A DNA stretch of 51,174 nucleotides, from the NCBI GenBank assembly GCA_017624155.1, contig JAGANS010000015.1, positions 1-51,174 on the forward strand, written 5' to 3'. Source of the stretch: Muribaculaceae bacterium. Its GTDB lineage: Bacteria > Bacteroidota > Bacteroidia > Bacteroidales > Muribaculaceae. Made by a program: the position numbers and the translations under genes. The notes beneath the pieces are model-generated. The model saw only the letters and a list, made by a program, of their open reading frames with translations, was not told where the DNA came from and did no database searches. Position 1 is the stretch's first letter. Every line of letters starts with the position of its first letter. Positions 17,621 to 24,782 of this stretch are shown here, piece after piece.

Positions 17621-18058
17621 TTAATGTAACAGACCAAGGACATATTCCTCCCACATATGTGCTACGCAGGTGTTGATCAGTGTCATCACCACATAGGCGA
17701 GGACAAAGGAATAGGGGCGGCGATCCTTGAAGCATATCACGGCGAGCAATATGGCAATGATGCACGACACCACGATCATCAGTGAGCCGATCGAGCCATA
17801 GAAGTCAAGGCAGCGGACCGGAATCTGAATGATCAACTGCCCCAGTATGGCGGCCAGACCTATCATCCAAGGATTGAGGTCGGGTACCTTCTTGGAGAAT
17901 CCGTCGAGGCACAGCCATGTGAGCAGGAAGTAGCCCACGCTTTCCACCCAATAGGGACTTGAGTCGCGGAAAGCAGCCGACCAGCAGACGGCCAGGAACA
18001 GCAACAGCGACAGCAGGCACGTGGCCCAGAATGCTTTTGTTTTAGTCAGTTTTGTCAT
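17621..18058 (-). CDS. Small polytopic membrane protein, unknown function
   Basis: A 145-residue protein with about four hydrophobic helices (near residues 10-27, 36-50, 64-82 and 91-108, with a further hydrophobic stretch near 117-132). The ATG at 18058 is preferred over 18157 because the upstream 33 codons look non-coding. I do not recognise a family. It ends in AT-rich sequence after rimP and borders the accessory island, so it marks the left edge of that region. Confidence 0.65.
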   Translation of the reverse strand: MTKLTKTKAFWATCLLSLLLFLAVCWSAAFRDSSPYWVESVGYFLLTWLCLDGFSKKVPDLNPWMIGLAAILGQLIIQIPVRCLDFYGSIGSLMIVVSCIIAILLAVICFKDRRPYSFVLAYVVMTLINTCVAHMWEEYVLGLLH

Positions 18059-18259
18059 AGAGAGTTTATATTTTGATGGTTTCAGATTTAAGGTGCAAAA
18101 TATGGGTAATCTGTTTGATTGCAAAAATATATGGCAATTATATACAATTCTACACATAGTATACAGTCTGACTAAGTTATTAACACTCGGACATTAATTA
18201 CTATTGATATTTTGGGTGTCAATGAGATAATCGTTGTAACTTGCACTAAAATTATTCGC

Positions 18260-19162
18260 ATGGCTAAAGACGATGGATTATTAAGTTTCTTGAGTGCATT
18301 TCCTGATGAGATAAGCTGCGTAGAATACTTTGAGGCTTTGCGATGGGGTAACAAGGTGGTTTCGCCGTTTGACCCATCCTCAAAGGTCTATAAGTGTTCT
18401 AATGGAAAATATAAGTGCAAGAATACAAATCGATACTTTGATGTTAAGACTGGTACGGTGTTTGCTGGCACAAAGATAAAACTGTGCAAATGGGTGTTTG
18501 CGATTTTTATGTTCCTCTCGCATAAAAGAGGCGTTTCATCGTGCCAATTAGCTCGCGACCTCGGCGTTACGCAAAAGACTGCATGGGCAATGCTCCAAAA
18601 GATACGCGAATTTATGGGGGCGCTCAACGCAAATGTTGTCAAGGATGAAGTCGAAATAGATGAAACATTCGTTGGGGGAAAGAATAAAAACCGTCACAAA
18701 GATAAGAAGGTTGAAAAAAGCCAAGGCAGAAGTTTTAAGGATAAAAAGCCCGTATTTGGCATGTTACAACGCGATGGTAAGTTAACTGCTCTTGTAGTTG
18801 ATAATACTCGTGCGGATACATTGAAGCCCATTATTATAAGGTATATTGAGGAAAACAGTACCATTTTTACAGATGGTTGGGACTATGGCGATATTGCAGA
18901 GCAATATAACCAACAATCAGTAGACCACAGCAAACACTTCTATGGCACGACACGAACTAACTCTGATGGCAAAGTCACCATGATATGTACAAATGCGATC
19001 GAGAATGCGTGGTCGCATTTTAAGCGAATGATATTCGGAACCTATTACCAAGTAAGCAAAAAGCATCTGCAAAGATATGTAGACGAATTTGTTTTTAGAT
19101 TTAACACTCGGGGTATTGGTGAATTTGAAAGATTTAAGCTATATTTGCAGTGTATTGCGTAA
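18260..19162 (+). CDS. IS1595-family DDE transposase
   Basis: A 300-residue transposase. The N-terminal zinc-ribbon-like region keeps only YKCSNGKYKC of the usual four cysteines, as in some Bacteroidota members. A helix-turn-helix follows (SSCQLARDLGVTQKTAWAML), then an ISXO2-like DDE domain: VEIDETFVGGKNKN (first Asp), IFTDGWDYG (second Asp), and NAIENAWSHFKR, which carries the catalytic Asn/Glu of this family. All catalytic motifs are intact. ATG 18260 is preferred to 18212. Clear terminal inverted repeats could not be established. IS1595 elements are known to carry passenger genes. Confidence 0.88.
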   Translation: MAKDDGLLSFLSAFPDEISCVEYFEALRWGNKVVSPFDPSSKVYKCSNGKYKCKNTNRYFDVKTGTVFAGTKIKLCKWVFAIFMFLSHKRGVSSCQLARDLGVTQKTAWAMLQKIREFMGALNANVVKDEVEIDETFVGGKNKNRHKDKKVEKSQGRSFKDKKPVFGMLQRDGKLTALVVDNTRADTLKPIIIRYIEENSTIFTDGWDYGDIAEQYNQQSVDHSKHFYGTTRTNSDGKVTMICTNAIENAWSHFKRMIFGTYYQVSKKHLQRYVDEFVFRFNTRGIGEFERFKLYLQCIA

Positions 19163-19164
19163 CT

Positions 19165-19341
19165 ATGGCGAAAAAGAAGGCAAAGGAATCGAAGCTAGGA
19201 GGCGATGTAACGTCGCTCACTGCGGAAGAGCTTCAAAATTTGAAGTTCAGGGTGTCTATTGAAGTTTCTAAAGAGGTTTTTGATAAGTTGGTAAAAACAA
19301 TGCTGAACCCCAACAAAATGAAGGGATGTGACGAATCGTAG
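19165..19341 (+). CDS. Small Lys-rich protein next to the transposase
   Basis: A 58-residue protein starting MAKKKAKESKLGGDVTSLT, two bases after the transposase stop and so probably co-transcribed. I do not recognise a family. It has a basic N-terminus and an amphipathic C-terminal half. It may be an accessory or passenger protein of the IS1595-type element. Confidence 0.5.
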   Translation: MAKKKAKESKLGGDVTSLTAEELQNLKFRVSIEVSKEVFDKLVKTMLNPNKMKGCDES

Positions 19342-19357
19342 AATCTGCCAATAAAAA

Positions 19358-19777
19358 TCAATGGCGTTTAGGAAATAAATATTTCAAAATTATGGCCGGG
19401 AGTGCGAGAATGTTTGCTGTCGCAGAAGTCCAAAGAGCGATTATCACCGCATCAGACATTGGTCGGACTTCACAACTGCAAGGATTGAGCTGCTGAATAG
19501 AAAAATAAATCACAAAGATTATCCAACCACTTAAAACGAACAATATGCCCCATCCATATAGTTTCTTTAGATGAATATCAGCACTTCTATCTTTGTTTTC
19601 CAGCTCTTTAGCAATTTGTGCTGAAATTTCTAAAGCTCTTGATGCCTGTTCTTCTATGCGTTCTGGTGATTGGTTTGTACTTAAGTTGGTGCTCTCGGCT
19701 TCTGCGACAAAAGATTCAGCTGGAGATTCTGTTACTGGGTTACTACTTTGCGTATCTGCCATAGAAGAATGTTTCAA
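19358..19777 (-). CDS. Two-helix membrane protein, putative toxin partner of Panacea
   Basis: A 139-residue protein with a Ser/Glu-rich N-terminal half, a helical segment (RIEEQASRALEISAQIAKELENK, residues about 41-63) and two membrane helices near residues 74-94 and 108-131, ending in the basic KYLFPKRH. It overlaps the upstream Panacea gene by 35 bases (15-20 bases if ATG 19762 is used). Panacea antitoxins are known to pair with varied toxins, including membrane-active ones, so it is the obvious toxin candidate. That role is inferred from position and topology only. Confidence 0.6.
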   Translation of the reverse strand: MKHSSMADTQSSNPVTESPAESFVAEAESTNLSTNQSPERIEEQASRALEISAQIAKELENKDRSADIHLKKLYGWGILFVLSGWIIFVIYFSIQQLNPCSCEVRPMSDAVIIALWTSATANILALPAIILKYLFPKRH

Positions 19778-20204
19778 TAGTTTTGTTATCTATGACATCA
19801 AAGAAACGCGCCACATCCCACGGGCCACCCTTGACGTGCGATTTCTCGCTTAATACAAACGGAGAAACTTTTGCCAAAGGGATAAGACTATCCAAAAAAG
19901 CGGTTAATTCAGAATATTGTTTAATCTGTTCTATGTCCGTTTTGCCGGAAACGGCTTTAATTGGCCGGCTACCGTATTTCTTAAATTCTTCGTAGGTGTG
20001 AACCTCAACCGGCCCCCACGGCCACTTGTAAAACGGGTCTTTAATAAGTTTGCGGCCAAGTTGAGGGTATGCCAATCCATGAGCAAAGTATATCATTTTC
20101 AAGATTGCCATATTTGTAACAGGGATATCTGCATCAAGACATTTCTTGATGAAATAATCTGCTATGGCAAGACCACTATACCCGTTTTTACAATCTGCTG
20201 TCAT
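19743..20204 (-). CDS. Panacea-domain (DUF4065, SocA-like) antitoxin
   Basis: A 153-residue protein matching the Panacea domain throughout: GLAIADYFIKKCLDADIPVT, then NMAILKMIYFAHGLAYPQLGRKLI, WPWGPVEVHTYEEFKKYGSRPI. These correspond to the family's LKLQKLLYYAQG, GPVVPSLYREFK and YGSxPI signatures. Panacea proteins neutralise a wide range of toxins, usually as the first gene of a two-gene unit, as here. A promoter inside a 16-base perfect palindrome lies 5 bases upstream, suggesting autoregulation. Confidence 0.85.
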   Translation of the reverse strand: MTADCKNGYSGLAIADYFIKKCLDADIPVTNMAILKMIYFAHGLAYPQLGRKLIKDPFYKWPWGPVEVHTYEEFKKYGSRPIKAVSGKTDIEQIKQYSELTAFLDSLIPLAKVSPFVLSEKSHVKGGPWDVARFFDVIDNKTIETFFYGRYAK

Positions 20205-20208
20205 AATT

Positions 20209-20249
20209 TACCTTTGCAAAGGTACATAATATTACCAATATAACGCAAA
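20209..20249 (-). promoter_or_regulatory. Promoter and palindromic operator of the Panacea operon
   Basis: On the minus strand TTTG (20246-20249), 21 bases, then TACCTTTG (20217-20224). The -7 box forms half of the perfect palindrome TACCTTTGCAAAGGTA (20209-20224). A protein bound there would block the promoter, as many antitoxins do at their own promoters. The palindrome also places a TACCTTTG box on the plus strand. Confidence 0.6.
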
Positions 20250-20297
20250 ATAATATACTATGTTATATAACATAGACTGTTTTTCAGAATATTTTAC

Positions 20298-20590
20298 TAC
20301 CTTTGTAACATGAATCCAAGCGAGGATTCATGTTACATTTGTATCTCGTAGCGTTTATTGCTATTGAACTCGGTTCAGAAAACTGCCAATTTTCAACACG
20401 ACGAGCGCAATGCACTAAACGTCCATCTTTTAGCTATACCTTGCGGTATGGCTTCTTGGTGGGCTTAGTGTTTTGTATGTCGTGTGGGTATGGCAGTACC
20501 TCTGAACCGTACAAGATGCAGATAGCCCACCACTATTTTATTGGAGGTGGTATAAGCACGGCAATATTGCAACACAACCAATAAACATCA
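20298..20590 (+). ncRNA. Structured region, possible non-coding RNA or leader
   Basis: It begins with a -7 box TACCTTTG (20298-20305). Three hairpins follow: 14 bp perfect at 20304-20317/20324-20337, 9 bp at 20432-20440/20445-20453, and a 9-bp closing stem TGGTGGGCT (20457-20465) with AGCCCACCA (20524-20532), which encloses a 6-bp stem at 20488-20493/20507-20512. The nested stems suggest RNA rather than protein. It could be the leader of the two small genes downstream. An 84-codon frame covers the same bases. Confidence 0.4.
20330..20584 (+). CDS. Doubtful 84-residue ORF over the structured region
   Basis: An open frame of 84 codons beginning MLHLYLVAFIAIELGS and ending ISTAILQHNQ. Composition is unlike a typical soluble or membrane protein, and its start lies inside the 14-bp hairpin at 20304-20337. 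The overlapping stem-loops suggest the frame may be incidental to an RNA. Listed because similar short frames could be annotated as hypothetical proteins. Confidence 0.25.
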   Translation: MLHLYLVAFIAIELGSENCQFSTRRAQCTKRPSFSYTLRYGFLVGLVFCMSCGYGSTSEPYKMQIAHHYFIGGGISTAILQHNQ

Positions 20591-20597
20591 CTCAAAA

Positions 20598-20840
20598 ATG
20601 GAAAACGAATTACAAGCCGTTCCCAAGAGCAAGGTTTCAACAATCTTAAAGGGGATATCGTATTTGACAGTGCTTGCATGTACTATCGGGGGTGGTATCC
20701 TTGGGGCTGGCGCTTTTGAACACGAAGCAGCATTTGTATTCGGCGGTGTCGGTCTATTAATCGGCATTATAAATGCTGCGGTTATACAAGGCTTCGCCCT
20801 ATTAGTAGCTGCCGCTGAAAAATACCTTAACAAGGACTGA
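20598..20840 (+). CDS. Small membrane protein, unknown function
   Basis: An 80-residue protein with two hydrophobic helices (about residues 21-40 and 46-72) rich in Gly and Ala (CTIGGGILGAGAF). It begins 14 bases after the structured region and ends 2 bases before the lipoprotein gene, so the two form a small operon. No family recognised. It belongs to the AT-rich island and shows no sequence sign of toxin-antitoxin function. Confidence 0.6.
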   Translation: MENELQAVPKSKVSTILKGISYLTVLACTIGGGILGAGAFEHEAAFVFGGVGLLIGIINAAVIQGFALLVAAAEKYLNKD

Positions 20841-20842
20841 AA

Positions 20843-21259
20843 ATGCGAAAACCAAATATCATCATCGGCATATCGCTATTGATACTTACAGCGATTATTA
20901 TGTCTTGCACTAATGCATCCAGTGGCAAGACTACGCTCTATCTTAAAAAAGAAACTGGAATGTTCATGAATAATGAATGCGAATGGGTTGCAATATCCGG
21001 CGACTCCACCAAAGTTTCTTTCAGCTTCAATGAAACAATATACAATATGCCCGTTAACAGTCGTGAGATAAACGGCCTCAATGGTGCAAAAGATAATGTG
21101 TTCAATCTACAAGCAAAAGATGGCAGCAAAGTGCAACTTCACGTCACTAATATGCCTAATGGCAAAATAATCGTGATGTATGTGAAAAGCCAAAATGGAG
21201 AAGTTCAATCAATCGGCGACACTTGGATGGCTGAAGTCATTAAAAAAGAAGTTGAATAA
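20843..21259 (+). CDS. Putative lipoprotein, unknown function
   Basis: A 138-residue protein with a signal peptide ending in IIMSC at residues 19-23, a plausible lipobox with Cys23. The mature part (about 115 residues) is probably beta-rich, with LHVTNMPNGKIIVMYVKS. No family recognised. It starts 2 bases after the small membrane protein gene and is followed by a very strong terminator, so the two genes are one unit at the right end of the island. Confidence 0.6.
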   Translation: MRKPNIIIGISLLILTAIIMSCTNASSGKTTLYLKKETGMFMNNECEWVAISGDSTKVSFSFNETIYNMPVNSREINGLNGAKDNVFNLQAKDGSKVQLHVTNMPNGKIIVMYVKSQNGEVQSIGDTWMAEVIKKEVE

Positions 21260-21261
21260 CC

Positions 21262-21308
21262 AAAAAATAGGGTGGCACTTCTTTTAATCTTGTGCCACCC
21301 TATTTTTT
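21262..21308 (+). terminator. Terminator at the right end of the accessory island
   Basis: A perfect 17-bp inverted repeat (21262-21278 and 21292-21308) that itself provides the A-run and T-run, with TTTTTT at the 3' side. It could work in both directions. Between here and 21509 the sequence is AT-rich; a 10-bp inverted repeat AAATTGCAAA (21372-21381) and TTTGCAATTT (21405-21414) is the only other structure seen. Confidence 0.85.
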
Positions 21309-21508
21309 AATGTTTGCTCAACAAAAAAGAGTGTAGGGTTGTATATAAATGCCAAATATATATTATTTGTCAAATTGCAAACCTCAAAATGTTTTTTTGC
21401 AAAATTTGCAATTTAATGGTGAGTATTTTTAAGATATTTAACAGGTTGCCGGGCTGATGGGGGATAAATGTCATGTTGTTCGGGTTCTGAAATCAGAATT
21501 ATTTTTGC

Positions 21509-21516
21509 TACTTTTG
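21509..21516 (+). promoter_or_regulatory. Promoter -7 box of the LD-carboxypeptidase gene
   Basis: TACTTTTG matches TAnnTTTG and lies 4 bases before the start codon at 21521, which implies a very short leader. The start may be an in-frame codon further in, although the signal peptide supports 21521. Confidence 0.5.
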
Positions 21517-21520
21517 CACG

Positions 21521-22531
21521 ATGAAACACCGTATAACCGCAGCGATGGCCGCTGATGTGGCCGTCATCGCACTTTTTCTTATACTGTTTGTAGTGAAAGC
21601 AACCGCCATGCCCGGCCAACGTGCCGCCGACACCCTGTATCCGCGCCCGCTCCGGCCGGGCGACAAGATTGCAATACTGGCTCCGGCCGGCCCGATCGAC
21701 AGCCTTATTGTCGACAGTGCCGCCGCCGTGCTGCGCCAGGTGGGCTATGAGCCTGTGATTTATCCTCATACATTCGGCAAACACGGCCATTTCAGCGGCA
21801 CTCATTCCGAGCGCCTCGCCGACATGCGAGCCGCCCTGTGCGATACCTCGATACGCGCCATCCTGTGCGCCCGCGGCGGATACGGTGTGGTGCACAACCT
21901 CGACAGCCTGGCCATGCTGCCGCTGCGCGACGATCCCAAGTGGATAATCGGATTCTCCGATATATCTGCCCTGCACGCGCTGATGGCCTCGCATGGTATA
22001 GCCAGCGTGCATGCCTCGATGGCCAAGCAGGTGATGCTCGGCCCGGATGACGAGCTCAATTCCTACCTGCTTGACATCCTTCAGGGGCGCTTCCCTACTT
22101 ATCGCTTCGCTCCTAACGAGTATAACCACCCCGGCCACGCCGAGGGCAAGCTGCTTGGCGGCAATCTGGCCGTAATCGCCGACCTCATCGCCACGCCGTT
22201 CGACATCATTCAGCCCGGTACTATACTCTTCATCGAAGATGTGTCGGAGCCTATCTACAAGATCGAGCGCATCATATATCAGCTACGCCTCATGGGTATA
22301 TTGCCCAAATTGAAAGGCTTGATAATCGGCCAGTTCACCGACTATAAGCCCGATAAGGTGCACGAATCGATGGAACAGATGCTGGCCGAGGCCCTCGCCC
22401 CGTATCCCGAGCTGCCTGTGGCCTTCGGTGCGCCGATCGGACATGTGGACTACAACCTGCCCGTGGTGGAATCGGCCTACGCCACGCTCGACATCACGCC
22501 CGAAGGCGTCACTCTCGCCATCGAGCCGTGA
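21521..22531 (+). CDS. ldcA: LD-carboxypeptidase, peptidase family S66
   Basis: A 336-residue protein that removes the terminal D-alanine from murein tetrapeptides during peptidoglycan recycling. The N-terminal hydrophobic segment (about residues 5-27) suggests export or anchoring, whereas E. coli LdcA is cytoplasmic. Family signatures are ARGGYGVVHNLD, IIGFSDISAL with the nucleophile Ser near residue 146, LFIEDVSEPIYKIER with the catalytic Glu, and PIGHVDYNLPV with the catalytic His. The stop overlaps the folK GTG start (GTGA), so the two are coupled. Confidence 0.9.
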   Translation: MKHRITAAMAADVAVIALFLILFVVKATAMPGQRAADTLYPRPLRPGDKIAILAPAGPIDSLIVDSAAAVLRQVGYEPVIYPHTFGKHGHFSGTHSERLADMRAALCDTSIRAILCARGGYGVVHNLDSLAMLPLRDDPKWIIGFSDISALHALMASHGIASVHASMAKQVMLGPDDELNSYLLDILQGRFPTYRFAPNEYNHPGHAEGKLLGGNLAVIADLIATPFDIIQPGTILFIEDVSEPIYKIERIIYQLRLMGILPKLKGLIIGQFTDYKPDKVHESMEQMLAEALAPYPELPVAFGAPIGHVDYNLPVVESAYATLDITPEGVTLAIEP

Positions 22532-22962
22532 GCACCGTTCATCTCAACATAGGGTCAAACCTCGGCGACTCGCGGGCAATAATCGCACGCTCCATTGCCA
22601 TGATAGCCCGTGCGCTCGCCCCGGCCAGGCTCGATCTGAGCGACTATGTGACCTCGCCGCCGTGGGGCTACGAATCGCCACACCCCTTTACCAACCGGGG
22701 AGTGATGATTACGACTGAAAGGGTGCTCGACCCGATGGATGTGTTGCGAGCCACGCAAGCCGTTGAACAGGCCCTCGGCGCGGCCACGCCACACCGCAAC
22801 TCCGACGGCAGCTACCGCGACCGCCTCATCGACATCGACATCATCGACATCGACAGGCTTCACATCCACACACAGCAACTCACGCTGCCGCATCCACGCA
22901 TGGCGCAGCGCCCCTTCGTCACCGGTCCTCTGCTGCAACTCGAGCCGGGATATCCGCTGTAA
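22528..22962 (+). CDS. folK: 2-amino-4-hydroxy-6-hydroxymethyldihydropteridine pyrophosphokinase (HPPK-like)
   Basis: A 144-residue HPPK, which pyrophosphorylates the pterin before dihydropteroate synthesis in the folate pathway. The start VHLNIGSNLGD is the family N-terminus. FTNRGV, the region around EQALGAATPHRNSDGSYRDRLIDIDII (metal-binding DIDII) and LPHPRMAQRPFV complete the signatures. It uses a GTG start overlapping the preceding stop by 4 bases. It is slightly shorter than E. coli FolK (159 residues). Confidence 0.9.
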   Translation: MSTVHLNIGSNLGDSRAIIARSIAMIARALAPARLDLSDYVTSPPWGYESPHPFTNRGVMITTERVLDPMDVLRATQAVEQALGAATPHRNSDGSYRDRLIDIDIIDIDRLHIHTQQLTLPHPRMAQRPFVTGPLLQLEPGYPL

Positions 22963-22982
22963 AAGGGATTATAGGAATATTG

Positions 22983-23744
22983 TTACTTAGCGAGCAAGGA
23001 CTGCAACAGTTCGGGGTCGTTGGTGGTGATGAAGTCTACGTTGTGGTCGATGCACCACTGCATGTCCTCGGGTTTGTTGACCGTCCATACATTCACCTTC
23101 AGGCCCAGGTCGTGGCACTCTTTGATCCACTGCGGATACTTCTTCATCACTCCGATATAATAGTCGATGCCGGCGCCGCCCATGTGCTTGATCTGTGAGG
23201 GGACATAATTGCCTTCAAGGTAATACACGCCGGCACCCTCCGGGGCCTTGGCGATAAATTCGCGGAAGGCGTCGCACGAGAATGTGATGTAATCAGTGCG
23301 GTTTTCGAGGCCGTATTTCTTCACCATTGCGATGATTTCTTCGACTGCCCGGCGCTCGGCGGCGCGGCTGTCGTGTACCTTGAGCTCACACACCAGTCGC
23401 ACAGGCAATGTGGCTGCCTCGGCGAGATAAGAGTCGAGCGTAGGCACCGTCTCGCCGTTGGGAAGGTGCTGTGCCAGTACCTCGGCGGCAGTTGCGTCGG
23501 CTATCACCACACCGTTGATGTCGGCGTCGTGATTCACTACAAGCACGCCGTCGCGTGTGCGCCACACGTCGAATTCCGAAGCATAGCATCCTACCGAATC
23601 GGCCTTGACGAGCGAACGGAGCGAATTTTGCGCCGAGCCGGGCGCCTGCCAGTATCCGCGGTGAGCCACCACCTTGGGGCCGGCCATCATAGCCGCCGCA
23701 ACCATCACAAAGAACAAAAAAGCAAAAATACGAATTGATTTCAT
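22983..23744 (-). CDS. Exported glycerophosphodiester phosphodiesterase-family protein
   Basis: A 253-residue GDPD-family protein. A signal peptide (MKSIRIFAFLFFVMVAAAMM) is followed at once by VVAHRGYW, the catalytic HRG. The metal-binding pair is in SEFDVWRTRDGVLVVNHD, and ADGxxCELK-like VRLVCELKVHDS and LKVNVWTVN complete the barrel. It should cleave glycerophosphodiesters in the periplasm, releasing glycerol-3-phosphate. ATG 23744 is chosen over 23768 because it begins at the signal peptide. Confidence 0.88.
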   Translation of the reverse strand: MKSIRIFAFLFFVMVAAAMMAGPKVVAHRGYWQAPGSAQNSLRSLVKADSVGCYASEFDVWRTRDGVLVVNHDADINGVVIADATAAEVLAQHLPNGETVPTLDSYLAEAATLPVRLVCELKVHDSRAAERRAVEEIIAMVKKYGLENRTDYITFSCDAFREFIAKAPEGAGVYYLEGNYVPSQIKHMGGAGIDYYIGVMKKYPQWIKECHDLGLKVNVWTVNKPEDMQWCIDHNVDFITTNDPELLQSLLAK

Positions 23745-23764
23745 AATAAAAGATTTAATGAAGG

Positions 23765-24098
23765 TCACTCCAGCAGTTTCTCCACTTCAGATTTGAGGAG
23801 GGGAGATGGCGAATCACGATTCCCCAAACGAGGTCTTCACGCAGGCTGTCATAGCCATGTATCAGAAAATTACGGGTGTCCACTATGCGTCTGGCTGAGG
23901 TGATGGGGATATAAGGGTACAATTTGAGTATGCGGTTCATCCCTTCGCCTATAATGGCTATCTCCCATTGTACAGCGCTTTTGAAACATATATCGCTGCA
24001 AACGCCGCGTATTGACGAGGTCTGGTGCTCATGAACAGCTCGATGTTTCCGATCGAATGCAGTATATCATTCAGATATTTTATAATCCGGTCATCCAT
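23765..24098 (-). pseudogene. hepT: Decayed hepT (HEPN toxin) with two frameshifts
   Basis: Reading from ATG 24098 gives MDDRIIKYLNDILHSIG, a HepT N-terminus, and the frame then breaks near 24020. The next frame gives QWEIAIIGEGMNRIL and RNFLIHGYDSL with an intact R-x4-H-x-Y motif. A second shift near 23808, in a run of C bases, is needed to reach the normal end LLKSEVEKLLE. The 8-base overlap with mntA is kept. The toxin is probably inactive, while its antitoxin partner remains open. Confidence 0.8.
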
Positions 24099-24390
24099 AT
24101 ATAAGACGTTTTGTGGAATCCAATTCAGCTCTGAAGTATTGATTCTTTATGGCCGTTTCATCAACAAGATCTATTTTACGACCCAACAATGAGCGCAACT
24201 CATCCAAAAAATCGAAGAATGTGACAAATAGATCAGAAATCTCATCGTAATGAAATACGACCGAGAAATCCACGTCGCTGTCGTTGTTGAAGCGGGGTGT
24301 GAGAATAGAACCGAATACCCACAGCTTTGCGACCTTGTACCTGCGGCACAGGGCGGCGATGGCTTCCATATTGGATTCTATCAACTTCAT
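24091..24390 (-). CDS. mntA: MntA-like nucleotidyltransferase beside the decayed hepT
   Basis: A 99-residue minimal nucleotidyltransferase from ATG 24390 (MKLIESNMEAIAALCRR). The motif GSILTPRFNNDSDVD keeps the GS-x10-DxD catalytic pattern. An 80-base block (24261-24340) differs from 24957-25036 in the neighbouring mntA by only a few bases, showing recent duplication or gene conversion. It overlaps the broken hepT by 8 bases and lies 38 bases downstream of the intact hepT, probably in one transcript with it. Confidence 0.82.
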   Translation of the reverse strand: MKLIESNMEAIAALCRRYKVAKLWVFGSILTPRFNNDSDVDFSVVFHYDEISDLFVTFFDFLDELRSLLGRKIDLVDETAIKNQYFRAELDSTKRLIYG

Positions 24391-24428
24391 GTGGCAAAGA
24401 TTGTAAATCGTATATAAAAACAATCAGT

Positions 24429-24782
24429 TTAGGTAGTTGGCGTGGAGTCGTCGATCAGCCGCAAAATATCGGACTTAAGCTTTGGGATATGGTTAATCAC
24501 TATGGCCCAAAGGATATCAGGCTTCAATGAATCGTATGCATGTATGACGTAATTTCGTGTATCAACAATTTTCCGAGCGGATGTCACATTAATAGTGGGC
24601 GCTATTTTCAAAATGCGATTCATTGCTTCACCTAAGATCTCGATATTACGTTCAACAAATTTCCGAAAAATCACATCATTTTCAAAAATTTCATATTGAC
24701 GTCCAAATCTAATTTCAGCCATTTCTATTTCTGAAATCGCCTGAAGCATATCCTCAAAATATTTCTTTACAGATTCATCCAT
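24429..24782 (-). CDS. hepT: HepT-like (DUF86) toxin, intact copy
   Basis: A 117-residue HEPN toxin with RNYVIHAY supplying R-x4-H-x-Y. It has VERNIEILGEAMNRILKIAP, the conserved core helix of the family. It overlaps the mntA at 24775-25086 by 8 bases, exactly as in the other two pairs. Function as for the copy at 8135: a probable RNase kept silent by AMPylation from MntA. Confidence 0.85.
   Translation of the reverse strand: MDESVKKYFEDMLQAISEIEMAEIRFGRQYEIFENDVIFRKFVERNIEILGEAMNRILKIAPTINVTSARKIVDTRNYVIHAYDSLKPDILWAIVINHIPKLKSDILRLIDDSTPTT

Larger units (their letters stand above)
18163..19345 (+). mobile_element. IS1595-type insertion element, boundaries uncertain
   Basis: The element is defined by the intact transposase and the small ORF two bases downstream. 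Base composition is AT-rich compared with flanking core genes. CAGTCT followed by a GTTATTAAC-like stretch at the left (about 18163-18183) weakly mirrors CAGTCTATGTTATATAAC on the minus strand near 20261-20279. If those are the ends, the element also carries the Panacea module. The boundaries given are the conservative version. Confidence 0.45.

Noticed and set aside
20258-20279. TATGTTATATAACATA as a terminal inverted repeat or attachment site.
   Set aside because: The match to the left side of the transposase region is short and interrupted, and AT-rich palindromes arise easily here. Mentioned only as a weak hint.
21372-21414. 10-bp inverted repeat AAATTGCAAA / TTTGCAATTT as a regulatory site.
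   Set aside because: It lies in very AT-rich sequence about 100 bases from the next promoter, with no supporting feature.
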